Shown here one piece after another: positions 56,128 through 64,000 of a stretch of DNA of 64,000 nucleotides. The DNA lies in contig NZ_JAJIRN010000002.1 in the NCBI RefSeq assembly GCF_025717515.1, forward strand, positions 372,001-436,000, given 5' to 3'. Made by a program: the position numbers and the translations under genes. The notes below the pieces were generated by a model. It saw only the letters and a program-made list of their open reading frames with translations. It had not been told where the DNA came from and searched no databases. The number at the start of each line of letters is the position of its first letter. Positions within the stretch are counted from its first letter, which is position 1. This DNA is from Roseateles oligotrophus. Its GTDB lineage: Bacteria; Pseudomonadota; Gammaproteobacteria; Burkholderiales; Burkholderiaceae_C.

Positions 56128-58020
56128 TCAAGGCTTGCCGGGCTTGCTGCCGAAAGAGCCGAGGTCCAGATCGTCCTGCTCACGCGGGCGGCGCTGCACA
56201 TCGAGCGCCTCGCGCAGTGCCGCACCCGGCTGCCACTCGGCATCGGTCTTGGCCGCCTGGCGCGCCGTACCGGCGACCTGAGCCAGCAAGCCCCCCAGGT
56301 CCAATAGACCGCTGCTCTGGCTAGCCGCTGCGGGCGCCACCTTGGGCAGACTGATGCTGGCCAAGTCCAGGTCGGCCCGAGCAGCCGCGCGCGGCAACTC
56401 GACGCGCAAATAGGGCGCTGCGTCCAGCCTGGCTTGCGCCTCGGCCTTTGCTTTAGCCTCGGCCCGCGCTTGGGCTTGGGCCTCCGCCAAGGCATTTGCT
56501 TCACTGGCCGCTTGTTCTGCGGCTTGCTTCGCGGCTAGTTCTGCGGCTTGCTTTGCCGCCAACTTTGCGGCTTGCTCCGCCAGCCGCTCTAGCCGCAATG
56601 CTTCTTCCGCAGCGGCCTGCGCCAGTTTGGCCTGCGCCAAGGCGCTGGCTCGCTCGCGCAACGCTTCTTCTTCGGCCTGTGCCTGTGCCTGTGCCAAGGC
56701 GGCCGCACGCTCCGCTGCTGCTGCGGCATCCGCTGCTGCTTCTGCTGCGGCCGCTTTTGCTTGTGCCGCAGCCTCGGCGCGCTCGCGCTCTGCTTGTTGT
56801 TCTGCTTGTTGTTCTGCTTGTTGTTGCGCTTGCTGTGCTGCGCTAGCCCGGTCCAGTGCGGCCTCTCGCTCAAGTTGTGCCTGCCGCTCAATGGCCAATT
56901 GTTCCGCCCTCGCAGCGGCTTGTTCGGCGGCGGCTCGTTCGGCCGCCTTGCGCTCCTGAGCAAGCTTGGCCGCATCGGCTTTTTTGGCCGCTGCAGCATC
57001 GCGGGTGGCGGCTTGCTGCGCCAGTTGCAGTGCCTTTTCGGCGGCGGCTTCGGCCCGGCGCTGCTGGGCTTCGGCCTTGTCGGCGGCGAGCCGAGCTGCG
57101 CGCTCCGCCTTGGCCGCCAACTCGGCTTGTTTCTTGATCGCCTTGGCTTCGGCCGCTGCCTGCTCTTTGGCGGCCTTTTCTGCCGCCTTGCGCTCCGCAG
57201 CTTCTTGCTTTGCCCGGGCTGCGGCCTCAAGGGCCGCCTGCTTGCCGGCGACGACGGCAGCCTGGGCGGCACGTTCTTTCTCGACCGCCAATCTGGCTTG
57301 CTCGGCCTCGGCCTCGGCCAACTGGGCCGAACTCTCGGCAAGCAAACGCTCGGCAAGCAAGCGCTCCTGGGCCAGCTTCTCGGCCGCCTCGCGCTCGGCG
57401 GCTAGACGAACAATCTCCGCCTGTTCCGCTGCCGCAGCCCGCTCGGCTTGAGCCTGCTGCTCGGCCCGCAGTTGGGCAGCTCGTTCTTCAGCGGCCCGCT
57501 CTTCGGCAGCTCTGGCCTCGGCCGCCTGTTGCTCCGCAGCGGCGCGTTTTTTGCGCCCCTCGGCGAGGCGCTCGGCGGCCATTTTTGCTGCCTGCGCGGC
57601 GGCGGCGGCCATGCGTTCCAGCTCGGCCAATTCGGCCAATTCGCCCAATTCGTCCTGCTCGGGATCGGCTTCAATCTCGACTGGCAACTCGTCCACAAGC
57701 TCGATTTCAACGGCCGCCGCCGGCAGGCTGGGCCCGCTCAAGGCCGGCCGCCGTTCACGTAAATCTTCAACGTCGGTAACGTCCCGCATATCCCAGCGCC
57801 CCGCCCCGCCATGCGGGCCCGAGCGCTTGGCCGAGGCGTAGGCCGAAGCCTGGCCGGCAAAGGCCGCATGCGGGGCGCCGGACCCCGACTTCGCCGCGCT
57901 ATTGGCGTTCAGCGTCGCCTGCGAGATGGAGAGGTCTACCGGCTTGTCGCGCTCGCGCAGCTTTTCAGTAAATTCCTGAAGAATCGAATTGGGGTCAAAA
58001 CCGTCGGGCGCCGTCATCAC
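56128..58020 (-). CDS. Large Ala/Glu/Gln-rich coiled-coil protein (TolA-like composition)
   Basis: A 630-residue protein. Residues 1-125 are a mixed acidic region; about 128-550 form one very long Ala/Glu/Lys/Gln/Arg helix (for example AAEQQAAEARAAEERAAEER) with no proline breaks, resembling the central domain of TolA but lacking its N-terminal membrane helix. The last about 80 residues are non-repetitive (ASISLPKVAPAAASQSSGLL, DDLDLGSFGSKPGKP). No signal peptide. It follows the Pro-rich membrane protein gene by 86 bp. A cytoskeletal or scaffold role is possible; no homology is claimed. Confidence 0.75.
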   Translation of the reverse strand: MMTAPDGFDPNSILQEFTEKLRERDKPVDLSISQATLNANSAAKSGSGAPHAAFAGQASAYASAKRSGPHGGAGRWDMRDVTDVEDLRERRPALSGPSLPAAAVEIELVDELPVEIEADPEQDELGELAELAELERMAAAAAQAAKMAAERLAEGRKKRAAAEQQAAEARAAEERAAEERAAQLRAEQQAQAERAAAAEQAEIVRLAAEREAAEKLAQERLLAERLLAESSAQLAEAEAEQARLAVEKERAAQAAVVAGKQAALEAAARAKQEAAERKAAEKAAKEQAAAEAKAIKKQAELAAKAERAARLAADKAEAQQRRAEAAAEKALQLAQQAATRDAAAAKKADAAKLAQERKAAERAAAEQAAARAEQLAIERQAQLEREAALDRASAAQQAQQQAEQQAEQQAERERAEAAAQAKAAAAEAAADAAAAAERAAALAQAQAQAEEEALRERASALAQAKLAQAAAEEALRLERLAEQAAKLAAKQAAELAAKQAAEQAASEANALAEAQAQARAEAKAKAEAQARLDAAPYLRVELPRAAARADLDLASISLPKVAPAAASQSSGLLDLGGLLAQVAGTARQAAKTDAEWQPGAALREALDVQRRPREQDDLDLGSFGSKPGKP

Positions 58021-58106
58021 TCTATTGTGCCCGCCCCGCCGACTGCAAATGCAAGCCGGTGGCCCTGAATCCCTGGCTTAGGGGGTTAGGGTTTGACCGG
58101 TCTGCG

Positions 58107-59615
58107 CTACCAACGGCAGCCCTTATTGGCTTGGGCCGCATCCAGCGCCAAGGGCACCACCGCCAAGAGGCCAAGTTTCTCGCCATAAGCCTTGCGGCAG
58201 TCGTCCTTGGCGGCCTTCTCCAGGTCTTCGGTCAACTTGGACTTGCGCTCGGGCGGCGCCGGCAGCAATTGCAAAACCCCGCTCGAACCCCGACTCGACA
58301 GCTCGCCACCACGCGGACGCGGCAGATTCAAATTCAGCCGTGGCTGATTCGCCGGCGTCGACGCCGGTGTGGCCACATCGACACCCAAACGCGGGCCGGC
58401 CTCGGGCGCCCCCGGCTGCGGCAGCGCCGGCACCATACCGGGCTTGGCGGCCTGCATCGATCCCGGCGTTGCCAGGGCCGCGTTGGCGTCGGGCGGCATT
58501 GTTCTGCTCGCCTGTGCTGGCACGGGCGCGGGCGCGGGCGCGGGCGGGCTCGGTGCGGCCACCGCCGAGGCGGCCAATGCGGCCAAAGGCGCCGCCGCAG
58601 CCTGTGGCTGTATGGCCGACGCCGGCGCCAAGGCCGTCACCTCGCGGAGTGCCTGCCGGTTCAGTTCGAGTGGCGCGGCCAGCTGTTTCGGCGGCTCGGC
58701 GGGTACGGCCACGGGTACGGCCTCTTCTGTCGGCGCCGGCGCAGCCATCGCCATGGTCTCGACGGGCACCGGCAAGGGCGCTGACGGCTTGGGTGCTGGT
58801 GGAGCGACCGGCTTGAACTGTGGCAAGCTCGGCAGCGGGCCGGGCGTGATCGGCTGCTGACTCAAGCCGCGCAGCTCATCGCCGACGCGGCCCATTGGCG
58901 CTGGCTTGCTGCGACTCAGGGTGGCAGCGGGTGCCGCCTCCATCACCATGACGCGCGACTGGGGCAGCGGCGTTTGATCCAACGGCGTCGGCGCCTGACT
59001 GGGGCTGGCAAGCAGGCCGGCCACGGGCGTCTGCAGCGTTCGCTTGACTTGCGTCTGAGCAGCAGGGGCGGCCATCATCAGTGCCGGGCTGGCTTGGCTT
59101 TGTTCGGCCGGCGGCGGCTCCGCGTTAACCGGCGGCGCAGCGCGCTGATCACTGCGCCGCTCGCTCCAGGCGCCAAGCTCGGCGGCACCAGGCGTCATCG
59201 GCCTCATGGTCTTTTTCGACTGATCCTCGAGCGGCCTGACCGTGCCGCCAAAACGCTGCTGCTTGGCCGGCCCGACCGGCCCATTCGGCAGCGCTGACAG
59301 CGGCTGAGGGGCAAGGCTGCCCGATGCTGATTGTTCGCCCGCCAAGGTCACATTGAGCCGGCCCCACACACCTGCGCCGGGCCGCGCCGTGCCGGTCGCG
59401 TTGCCAAACATCAGCACCAGCCAGATATGCAGCAGCAGGGCCAGTGCAAAGCATTGACGCAGCTGGCCCGGCTGGCCTTTGGCAGCGATCTGAGGCGGCC
59501 ATGCCGGCGCCGAACGAGGGGATGACTGGATGAACAATGCGAACCGAGCTAAAGCCTCAACTAGGCGCAGTCTACTTGGCCGCCGGTTCGAATTCGCGGG
59601 CCGCGCCATACTCAT
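58107..59615 (-). CDS. Pro/Ala-rich membrane protein with TonB-like topology
   Basis: A 502-residue protein of unknown function. A basic N-terminus is followed by one membrane helix at about residues 61-76 (CFALALLLHIWLVLMFG), then about 350 residues of Pro/Ala/Gln-rich linker, and a compact C-terminus (DLEKAAKDDCRKAYGEKLGL and ALDAAQANKGCRW) with two cysteines that could form a disulfide. This layout (short cytosolic start, one helix, extended periplasmic span, small end domain) is that of TonB/TolA proteins, but no TonB C-terminal motif is seen. ATG 59615 is the first start that does not overlap alkB. Confidence 0.72.
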   Translation of the reverse strand: MSMARPANSNRRPSRLRLVEALARFALFIQSSPRSAPAWPPQIAAKGQPGQLRQCFALALLLHIWLVLMFGNATGTARPGAGVWGRLNVTLAGEQSASGSLAPQPLSALPNGPVGPAKQQRFGGTVRPLEDQSKKTMRPMTPGAAELGAWSERRSDQRAAPPVNAEPPPAEQSQASPALMMAAPAAQTQVKRTLQTPVAGLLASPSQAPTPLDQTPLPQSRVMVMEAAPAATLSRSKPAPMGRVGDELRGLSQQPITPGPLPSLPQFKPVAPPAPKPSAPLPVPVETMAMAAPAPTEEAVPVAVPAEPPKQLAAPLELNRQALREVTALAPASAIQPQAAAAPLAALAASAVAAPSPPAPAPAPVPAQASRTMPPDANAALATPGSMQAAKPGMVPALPQPGAPEAGPRLGVDVATPASTPANQPRLNLNLPRPRGGELSSRGSSGVLQLLPAPPERKSKLTEDLEKAAKDDCRKAYGEKLGLLAVVPLALDAAQANKGCRW

Positions 59616-59649
59616 GGCGTAATCCCTCCAACTCTGCCCATTCACCCTG

Positions 59650-60288
59650 ATGAACGCCGAACTCTTCCCCAGCGAAGACGAGCAAGCTTTTGCGCCGGGC
59701 GCGCTGCTGCTGCCGGGTTTCGCCTTGAGCAAAGCAGCCGCGCTGCTGGACACCATCACCGCTGTGACCGCCGAGGCGCCGCTGCGCCAATTGCACACAC
59801 CCGGCGGCCAATTGATGCAGGTAGCGATGAGCAACTGCGGCGACTTGGGCTGGGTCTCGGATGCCCGAGGTTACCGCTATCAAGCGCTCGACCCTAACTC
59901 CGATCGCCACTGGCCGGCGATGCCCGCATTGATCAAGGACTTGGCCGCCGAGGCCGCACAGCGAGCCGGCTTTGCCGACTTCCGGCCCGATGCCTGCTTG
60001 ATCAATCGCTATCTGCCGGGCAATCGCCTGAGCCTGCATCAAGACCTTGACGAGCAGGATTTGAGTCAACCGATCGTATCGATTTCACTCGGTCTGCCGG
60101 CCGTATTCCTGTTCGGCGGGCTGACGCGCGCGGACAAACCGGCCCGCCTGACGCTGCGCCATGGTGATGTGCTGGTCTGGGGCGGCCCGTCAAGACTGCG
60201 GTTTCATGGCGTGCTGCCACTGGCCGACGGTGACCACCCCCTATTGGGCCGACGGCGTATCAATCTGACGCTGCGGCGCGCCTGTTGA
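59650..60288 (+). CDS. AlkB-like Fe(II)/2-oxoglutarate-dependent dioxygenase
   Basis: Repairs alkylated bases in DNA (or RNA) by oxidative demethylation. Iron ligands HxD are in SLHQDLDEQDLSQPI and the distal His in RFHGVLPLADG; the 2-oxoglutarate-binding Arg is in RRRINLTLRR. The substrate segment LGWVSDARGYRYQALDP is typical of AlkB. It has 212 residues. The 3' end overlaps the convergent methyltransferase gene by 48 bp. No ada gene is adjacent. Confidence 0.94.
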   Translation: MNAELFPSEDEQAFAPGALLLPGFALSKAAALLDTITAVTAEAPLRQLHTPGGQLMQVAMSNCGDLGWVSDARGYRYQALDPNSDRHWPAMPALIKDLAAEAAQRAGFADFRPDACLINRYLPGNRLSLHQDLDEQDLSQPIVSISLGLPAVFLFGGLTRADKPARLTLRHGDVLVWGGPSRLRFHGVLPLADGDHPLLGRRRINLTLRRAC

Positions 60289-61209
60289 GGGCTGTTCCGG
60301 GGTGGTTATCGGGCCCGGCCAGTCACCCCAGCGGCCGAGCACATAGACCTCGCCTTCGCACGAATCGCTGCGCATCAACGGTGCATGCTCGCGCAGCAGG
60401 TCGGAGTTGGCCACCACCTGCTGCACCGTCACTGCTCTTTGCGCCAGGCAGGCCGCCACTTCGAGGCGACTTGCGCTCCAGCGGAAGGGTTCACCGACCA
60501 GCCCCAACCAGGCCTGCAGCCACGGCCGCGCACCGGCGAAACGGGCCCGCCCCTTGGCATCCGGCTCCATGAAGCTGAACGCAATGCTGGCCTGCGGGCA
60601 GCTGGCGCGCAACAAATCCAGCAGCGCCAGCACCCGCTCCAAAGGCAGATACATGCTCAACCCCTCGGCGACAAATAGCGTTGAACGCCGAGCCTCGAAG
60701 CCGGCCGCGGCCAGCGCCGCCGCCAACTGCTGATGGGCCAAATCGCTGCCCGCACAGGCCAGCGCGGTCGACTCGCCGAGCCGACGCAAGGCCCGCAACT
60801 TGACGGCCTGTGTGGCCGGGTGGTCGATTTCTATGCAGCGCAGCGCAGGATGCAAATGAGCCAATTCCAAGGCCAGCGTGTCAAAGCCGGCGCCCAGCAC
60901 CACCAACTGTTGGCAGCCGCAGCCAACGGCCGCATCGGCCCAGCGACGCAACAAACGCTTGCGATAAAGGTAGTGATCGACAATGCCAGGCAGCGTCAGC
61001 CGCTCCACAAGCTTCAGCAACCAGCGCACGCTGGCGCGCCCAACCTGGCTCTCCAAGCGCCGCCAAGGCGACGACGCCGCCCGCAGACAAGCCCGGCAAT
61101 AACGCTCAGCCTGCTCGCTGACCAAGGCCGCCGAGCGGCGGTCGTTGCGGGCCAGCACTTGGGCTGCCGCAATCACCAGCGCGGTCGAACTGGCCCGCTG
61201 CGCCCTCAC
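60241..61209 (-). CDS. SAM-dependent methyltransferase, leucine carboxyl methyltransferase (LCM) family
   Basis: A 322-residue class I methyltransferase of the LCM/PPM type. The SAM-binding core is visible (VVLGAGFDTLALELAHLHPA, RCIEIDHPATQAVKLRALRR) and the family segment FVAEGLSMYLPLERVLALLD follows. GTG 61209 overlaps the stop of the upstream FAD oxidase gene (GTGA), which settles the start; the longer frame to 61302 lies in that gene. Homologues methylate carboxyl groups of small molecules or polyketide-type products; the substrate here is unknown. Confidence 0.86.
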   Translation of the reverse strand: MRAQRASSTALVIAAAQVLARNDRRSAALVSEQAERYCRACLRAASSPWRRLESQVGRASVRWLLKLVERLTLPGIVDHYLYRKRLLRRWADAAVGCGCQQLVVLGAGFDTLALELAHLHPALRCIEIDHPATQAVKLRALRRLGESTALACAGSDLAHQQLAAALAAAGFEARRSTLFVAEGLSMYLPLERVLALLDLLRASCPQASIAFSFMEPDAKGRARFAGARPWLQAWLGLVGEPFRWSASRLEVAACLAQRAVTVQQVVANSDLLREHAPLMRSDSCEGEVYVLGRWGDWPGPITTPEQPSTGAPQRQIDTPSAQ

Positions 61210-62696
61210 GCACCCAGTCCCATTGCGGCCGCTGTTTGGCTCGCTCCAGTTTGACTCGCTCCAGTTTGGCTCGCTCCATCGCCGGCCAGCAAGGCCTTGC
61301 AATGCCGATACCAGTCGCTTTGAAAGCGCTGCTCGGGATCATGCTCGAGTTTGAGCGCCAGGAAGGCCTCGAAGTTCGGATGGCATTTGCGCAACTGGCG
61401 CGCCGTGGCATGCCGATGATAGGTTAGGTAATACGAGCCGCCCAACAAGGCCGCCAAGTCGATCAGGCGCCGAAAAGCCTCCCCCGCCGCCGCCAAACCT
61501 CCGGCGCTGTGCTGGACATGAAGATTGAAGATAACGCAGGCCGAATCTTGTTGCGCCCAGGGGAGAAACGACTCATCGTCGCGCCGAATCAAACGCACGG
61601 TGCCGTAGATCACATCCACATCGTGAGCACGCAGGTCGGCTGCTGCTGCGCGCATGAATTCGCTCAAGCAATGGCGTGGCACGTAAAGCTCGCTGATGAC
61701 TTCCGAACCCACATGGCCCAGCTTTTCATCCAGCACCAGGTGATAGTCCTCGCGGTAGAAAGAAAGTTGCTGGGTGTCGGAGTCGTAAATCTGCCCGGCA
61801 CTGGCCAGATAGAAATCGGCATAACGCCGAAACGCCTCGCTCTTATTGGTGTGCGCCAACTCAAGCAAGGCCATCCAGTCGGCCGGCGCCAAAGCGAGCT
61901 GATCGGCCGGTATCGGCGTGTCGTCCGGCATAGGCAAATAGCAGGACAGCACGCCCAGCGACAAGAAGTCGTCGCTGGCGGGGTCGATCGCAAATTGAAA
62001 GTCGCCGTACTGCGCTCCCGCCGCGATGCAGGCATCGAATTTGGCGCACAGACCTTCGACCGAGGCGAGTTCAACTGCCCGCAGCAACTTGCGCTTCGGC
62101 ACTAGGCGCAGCGTCACCGCGCTGATGATGCCGAACAGGCCATAACCGCCAATTGCCAGACCAAACAAATCAGGATTTTCGGCCCGGCTGCAATGATGTT
62201 GTTCACCGTCAGCCGTGATCAAATCAAAGCTCTCGACGTCGGCAATGATGGGCTTCATCGTCAGGCCGCGCCCGTGCACATTGGCCGCCAGGCTGCCGCC
62301 TATGCTGAAGCGATCGGCGCCGGTTTGCTTCTGAGCGATTGACCAAGCGGGGCTAACATCGCCCGCGGCTCTCGGCTGCAAGCGCTGCAAATGAGCGATC
62401 AACTCCGGCCACTGCATGCCGGCCTCAACGGTCACCAGGCCGCGCTGCGCATCAAAGCCAAGCAGGCGAGAAAACTCCCGCGTATCCAGCAGCATGCCGC
62501 CGGACACAAACTGCTGGCCGCCCATCGCATGCCGCCCGCCCGCCACCGCCACCGCCATGCCGCGACGTTTGGCCTCGGCCAGATCGCTGCGAATGTCGGC
62601 CACGCTGCGCACCATGGAGATGCAGCCAACGGGCGTGCAGTTGAGCTTGGAATGAAGGTCGTTGACGAATCGAATCGATGGCGTTGAGCGCGTCAT
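61206..62696 (-). CDS. FAD-linked oxidoreductase (FAD_binding_4 / PCMH type)
   Basis: A 496-residue flavoprotein. The PCMH FAD domain is seen in VADIRSDLAEAKRRGMAVAV, AGGRHAMGGQQFVSGGMLLD, and RFSIGGSLAANVHGRG, the last resembling aldonolactone/cytokinin oxidase-type flavin contacts. The C-terminal substrate half (LGGSYYLTYHRHATARQLR KCHPN) matches the same class. No HxxC bi-covalent FAD pattern is obvious. The C-terminal tail is extended by a three-unit 15-bp repeat. Coupled by 4-bp overlap to the methyltransferase gene. Substrate unknown. Confidence 0.86.
   Translation of the reverse strand: MTRSTPSIRFVNDLHSKLNCTPVGCISMVRSVADIRSDLAEAKRRGMAVAVAGGRHAMGGQQFVSGGMLLDTREFSRLLGFDAQRGLVTVEAGMQWPELIAHLQRLQPRAAGDVSPAWSIAQKQTGADRFSIGGSLAANVHGRGLTMKPIIADVESFDLITADGEQHHCSRAENPDLFGLAIGGYGLFGIISAVTLRLVPKRKLLRAVELASVEGLCAKFDACIAAGAQYGDFQFAIDPASDDFLSLGVLSCYLPMPDDTPIPADQLALAPADWMALLELAHTNKSEAFRRYADFYLASAGQIYDSDTQQLSFYREDYHLVLDEKLGHVGSEVISELYVPRHCLSEFMRAAAADLRAHDVDVIYGTVRLIRRDDESFLPWAQQDSACVIFNLHVQHSAGGLAAAGEAFRRLIDLAALLGGSYYLTYHRHATARQLRKCHPNFEAFLALKLEHDPEQRFQSDWYRHCKALLAGDGASQTGASQTGASQTAAAMGLGA
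61234..61278. repeat. Three 15-bp tandem repeats at the 3' end of the FAD oxidase gene
   Basis: GTTTGGCTCGCTCCA, GTTTGACTCGCTCCA, GTTTGGCTCGCTCCA on the plus strand encode GASQTGASQTGASQT in the oxidase. The unit keeps the frame, so copy number would change only a tail. Confidence 0.92.
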
Positions 62697-62848
62697 GGGA
62701 CTGGCCTCGGTGGGAGTGCAGCAGCGAAAACTCGCTACTTGCCGAGCAGTCTGGCAGTCACGTTTAAGCGGCGCAATCAAACCGGCCAAAGTAGCATCTG
62801 GCGCTCCCACCGGGTGCGCTGGATGCACCTGCAGCGGGGCACAAACGA

Positions 62849-63970
62849 TCAGGGTTTTTCCTTGAGCTCCACATAGCTCGAACCGCCGCGCGTATTGGGC
62901 CCGTATTCAAGCGGGAAGCCGCCCAGATCGAGCTTGCCCAGCGATGCCAGACCGGCCCTGATTCCCTCGCGTGTCAACGGCGGCTTGCTGCGCAGCAAGC
63001 CTTCCACCATCACCCTCGCAGCGATATAGCCCTCAAGGCTGATGGAATCAAAACTCTTCTCGCCGGTTTCCCGCATCGCCTGCTGGTAAGCGCCCACGAC
63101 CGGGACGGCCGAGTCCTGCGGGTCGGGCACGATCTGCGCAATCGTCACGCCTCGCAAGCTCTTGCCCAGGGCCTCCCACAGCGGCTCCCGGCCGGCAAAT
63201 GACAGGGTGTAGAAATGCCCGTTGTAGCCGGCCAAGCGCGCCGCCTTGATGAAGGCCGCACAGGTGCCATAAGTGCTGACCATGAAGACGGCATCGGCCT
63301 TGCCATCCTTGACCAAGGCACGAACTTCATTGGCGACCTGGGCGGTATTGCGCTTCACCGTCACGACGGCCTTGATCTGCAGCCCCAAGGGCGCGGCGGC
63401 GGCCTTGATCGCCTCCAAACCGCTGCGCCCGAAGATGTCGGCCTGGTACAGCACATTGAGCGTCTTGACCCCGGCCGCCTGCATGGCCTGCGCCAATTTA
63501 TTCGACTCATCTACATAGCTGGCCCTGACGTTGAACACATGATGATTGGCGGGGTCGCGCAGGATTTCGGCCCCGGTATAGGCGCCGACAAAGGCAATGC
63601 GGCTGCGTTTTACATAGGGCAGCGCGGCCCAACTGGTGGGGGTTCCCACATAGCCGAACAATGCCAACACGCGTTCATCATCGACCAGACGACTGGTATT
63701 TGCCTCGGCCCTGGTTTGCTCATAAGCATCGTCAAGCAAATCGACGGTGAGCTTGCTGCCATGGACGCCGCCATGTTGGTTGGCTTGGGCGAAAGCGGCT
63801 CGGGCGCCGGCGTGAAAGCGGCCACCCAGCAATGCGGCCGGGCCACTCAGCGCGGCCGAGCTGCCGAGCCGAATCTCGGCGGCTGGGGTCTCAGGTGCAG
63901 CAGCCTCGGCGACACCGAAAGCCAGACCGCTCAGCAAAACACAGGCAAAGATCTTGAGCATAGAGGCCAT
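62849..63970 (-). CDS. ABC transporter substrate-binding protein (branched-chain amino acid type)
   Basis: A 373-residue periplasmic binding protein of the LivJ/AmiC family. A signal peptide (LKIFACVLLSGLAFGVAEAA) precedes IRLGSSAALSGPAALLGGRF, VHGSKLTVDLLDDAYEQTRA and LALFGYVGTPTSWAALPYVK, all typical for the fold. ATG 63970 or ATG 63961 could be the start. No permease or ATPase gene lies inside the window, so its ligand is unknown; it may act with a sensor protein. It precedes the oxidase gene by 152 bp in the same direction. Confidence 0.9.
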   Translation of the reverse strand: MASMLKIFACVLLSGLAFGVAEAAAPETPAAEIRLGSSAALSGPAALLGGRFHAGARAAFAQANQHGGVHGSKLTVDLLDDAYEQTRAEANTSRLVDDERVLALFGYVGTPTSWAALPYVKRSRIAFVGAYTGAEILRDPANHHVFNVRASYVDESNKLAQAMQAAGVKTLNVLYQADIFGRSGLEAIKAAAAPLGLQIKAVVTVKRNTAQVANEVRALVKDGKADAVFMVSTYGTCAAFIKAARLAGYNGHFYTLSFAGREPLWEALGKSLRGVTIAQIVPDPQDSAVPVVGAYQQAMRETGEKSFDSISLEGYIAARVMVEGLLRSKPPLTREGIRAGLASLGKLDLGGFPLEYGPNTRGGSSYVELKEKP

Positions 63971-64000
63971 GTTTTTGATGAATCGCCAACGCAGCCCTGC

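Noticed and set aside
56496-57451. Plus-strand frames rich in Leu/Pro or Ala/Ser inside the coiled-coil gene
   Set aside because: Artefacts of the repetitive Ala/Glu/Gln codons on the opposite strand.

Overview
The window is a GC-rich bacterial chromosome segment that reads as Burkholderiales (Betaproteobacteria), probably the Roseateles/Rubrivivax/Ideonella side of the order. This rests on gene content and order: ilvB-ilvH-ilvC-pssA-leuA in one line, a sigma factor followed by DUF3619 and DUF3106 genes, hpnCDE, a norCBQ-norD cluster with an NnrR-type regulator, and a recCBD operon. It is dense, ordinary-looking core and shell genome. I see no rRNA, tRNA, CRISPR array, prophage or intact insertion sequence.

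Layout. 1-3640 (minus): RND efflux permease (cut by the window edge) and its lipoprotein adaptor, with a perfect 24-bp palindrome upstream. 3840-6825 (plus): hpnC-hpnD-hpnE, squalene synthesis from farnesyl diphosphate. 6822-8831: a TIGR03790-type exported protein divergent from an IclR regulator. 8904-9938 (minus): a PBP7-like endopeptidase. 10054-16201 (minus): branched-chain amino acid block ilvB, ilvH, ilvC, then pssA, then leuA preceded by a leucine leader peptide and attenuator. 16391-19235 (plus): five overlapping genes, sigma factor, DUF3619, DUF3106, RDD membrane protein, diacylglycerol kinase. 19245-21317 (minus): glutamine-dependent NAD synthetase followed by a PII protein. 21316-22521: an acetyltransferase-like protein. 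22567-25521: soluble and membrane-bound pyrophosphatases, divergent. 25743-26997: a small lipoprotein and a J-domain protein. 27004-30565 (minus): an Mla-like lipid transporter (permease, ATPase, MCE protein, lipoprotein).

30728-37594 (plus) is a nitric oxide reductase region: norC, norB, norQ, a membrane 4Fe-4S protein, norD, a Crp/Fnr-type regulator and a small conserved protein, with TTG-N8-CAA sites before norC and before the regulator. 37611-38336 is a solute-binding protein. 38600-38969 holds a decayed esterase remnant. 39097-43240 carries two tandem M13 metallopeptidases. 43337-43364 is a heptanucleotide repeat. 43513-45331 holds small exported or hypothetical proteins. 45440-56029 (minus) is recC-recB-recD plus an Mre11/SbcD-like nuclease, all overlapping. 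56128-59615 (minus) encodes an Ala/Glu/Gln-rich coiled-coil protein and a Pro/Ala-rich protein with TonB-like topology. 59650-63970 carries AlkB, a methyltransferase, an FAD-linked oxidase and a periplasmic binding protein.

The best leads for new biology are the leucine attenuator (clear from sequence), the translationally coupled sigma-factor cluster with a candidate anti-sigma factor, the extra Fe-S protein in the nor operon, the nuclease fused by overlap to recCBD without a YhaN/SbcC partner, and the TolA/TonB-like envelope pair. No strikingly novel multi-gene system is evident, and all functional calls are from reading the translated sequences without database searches.
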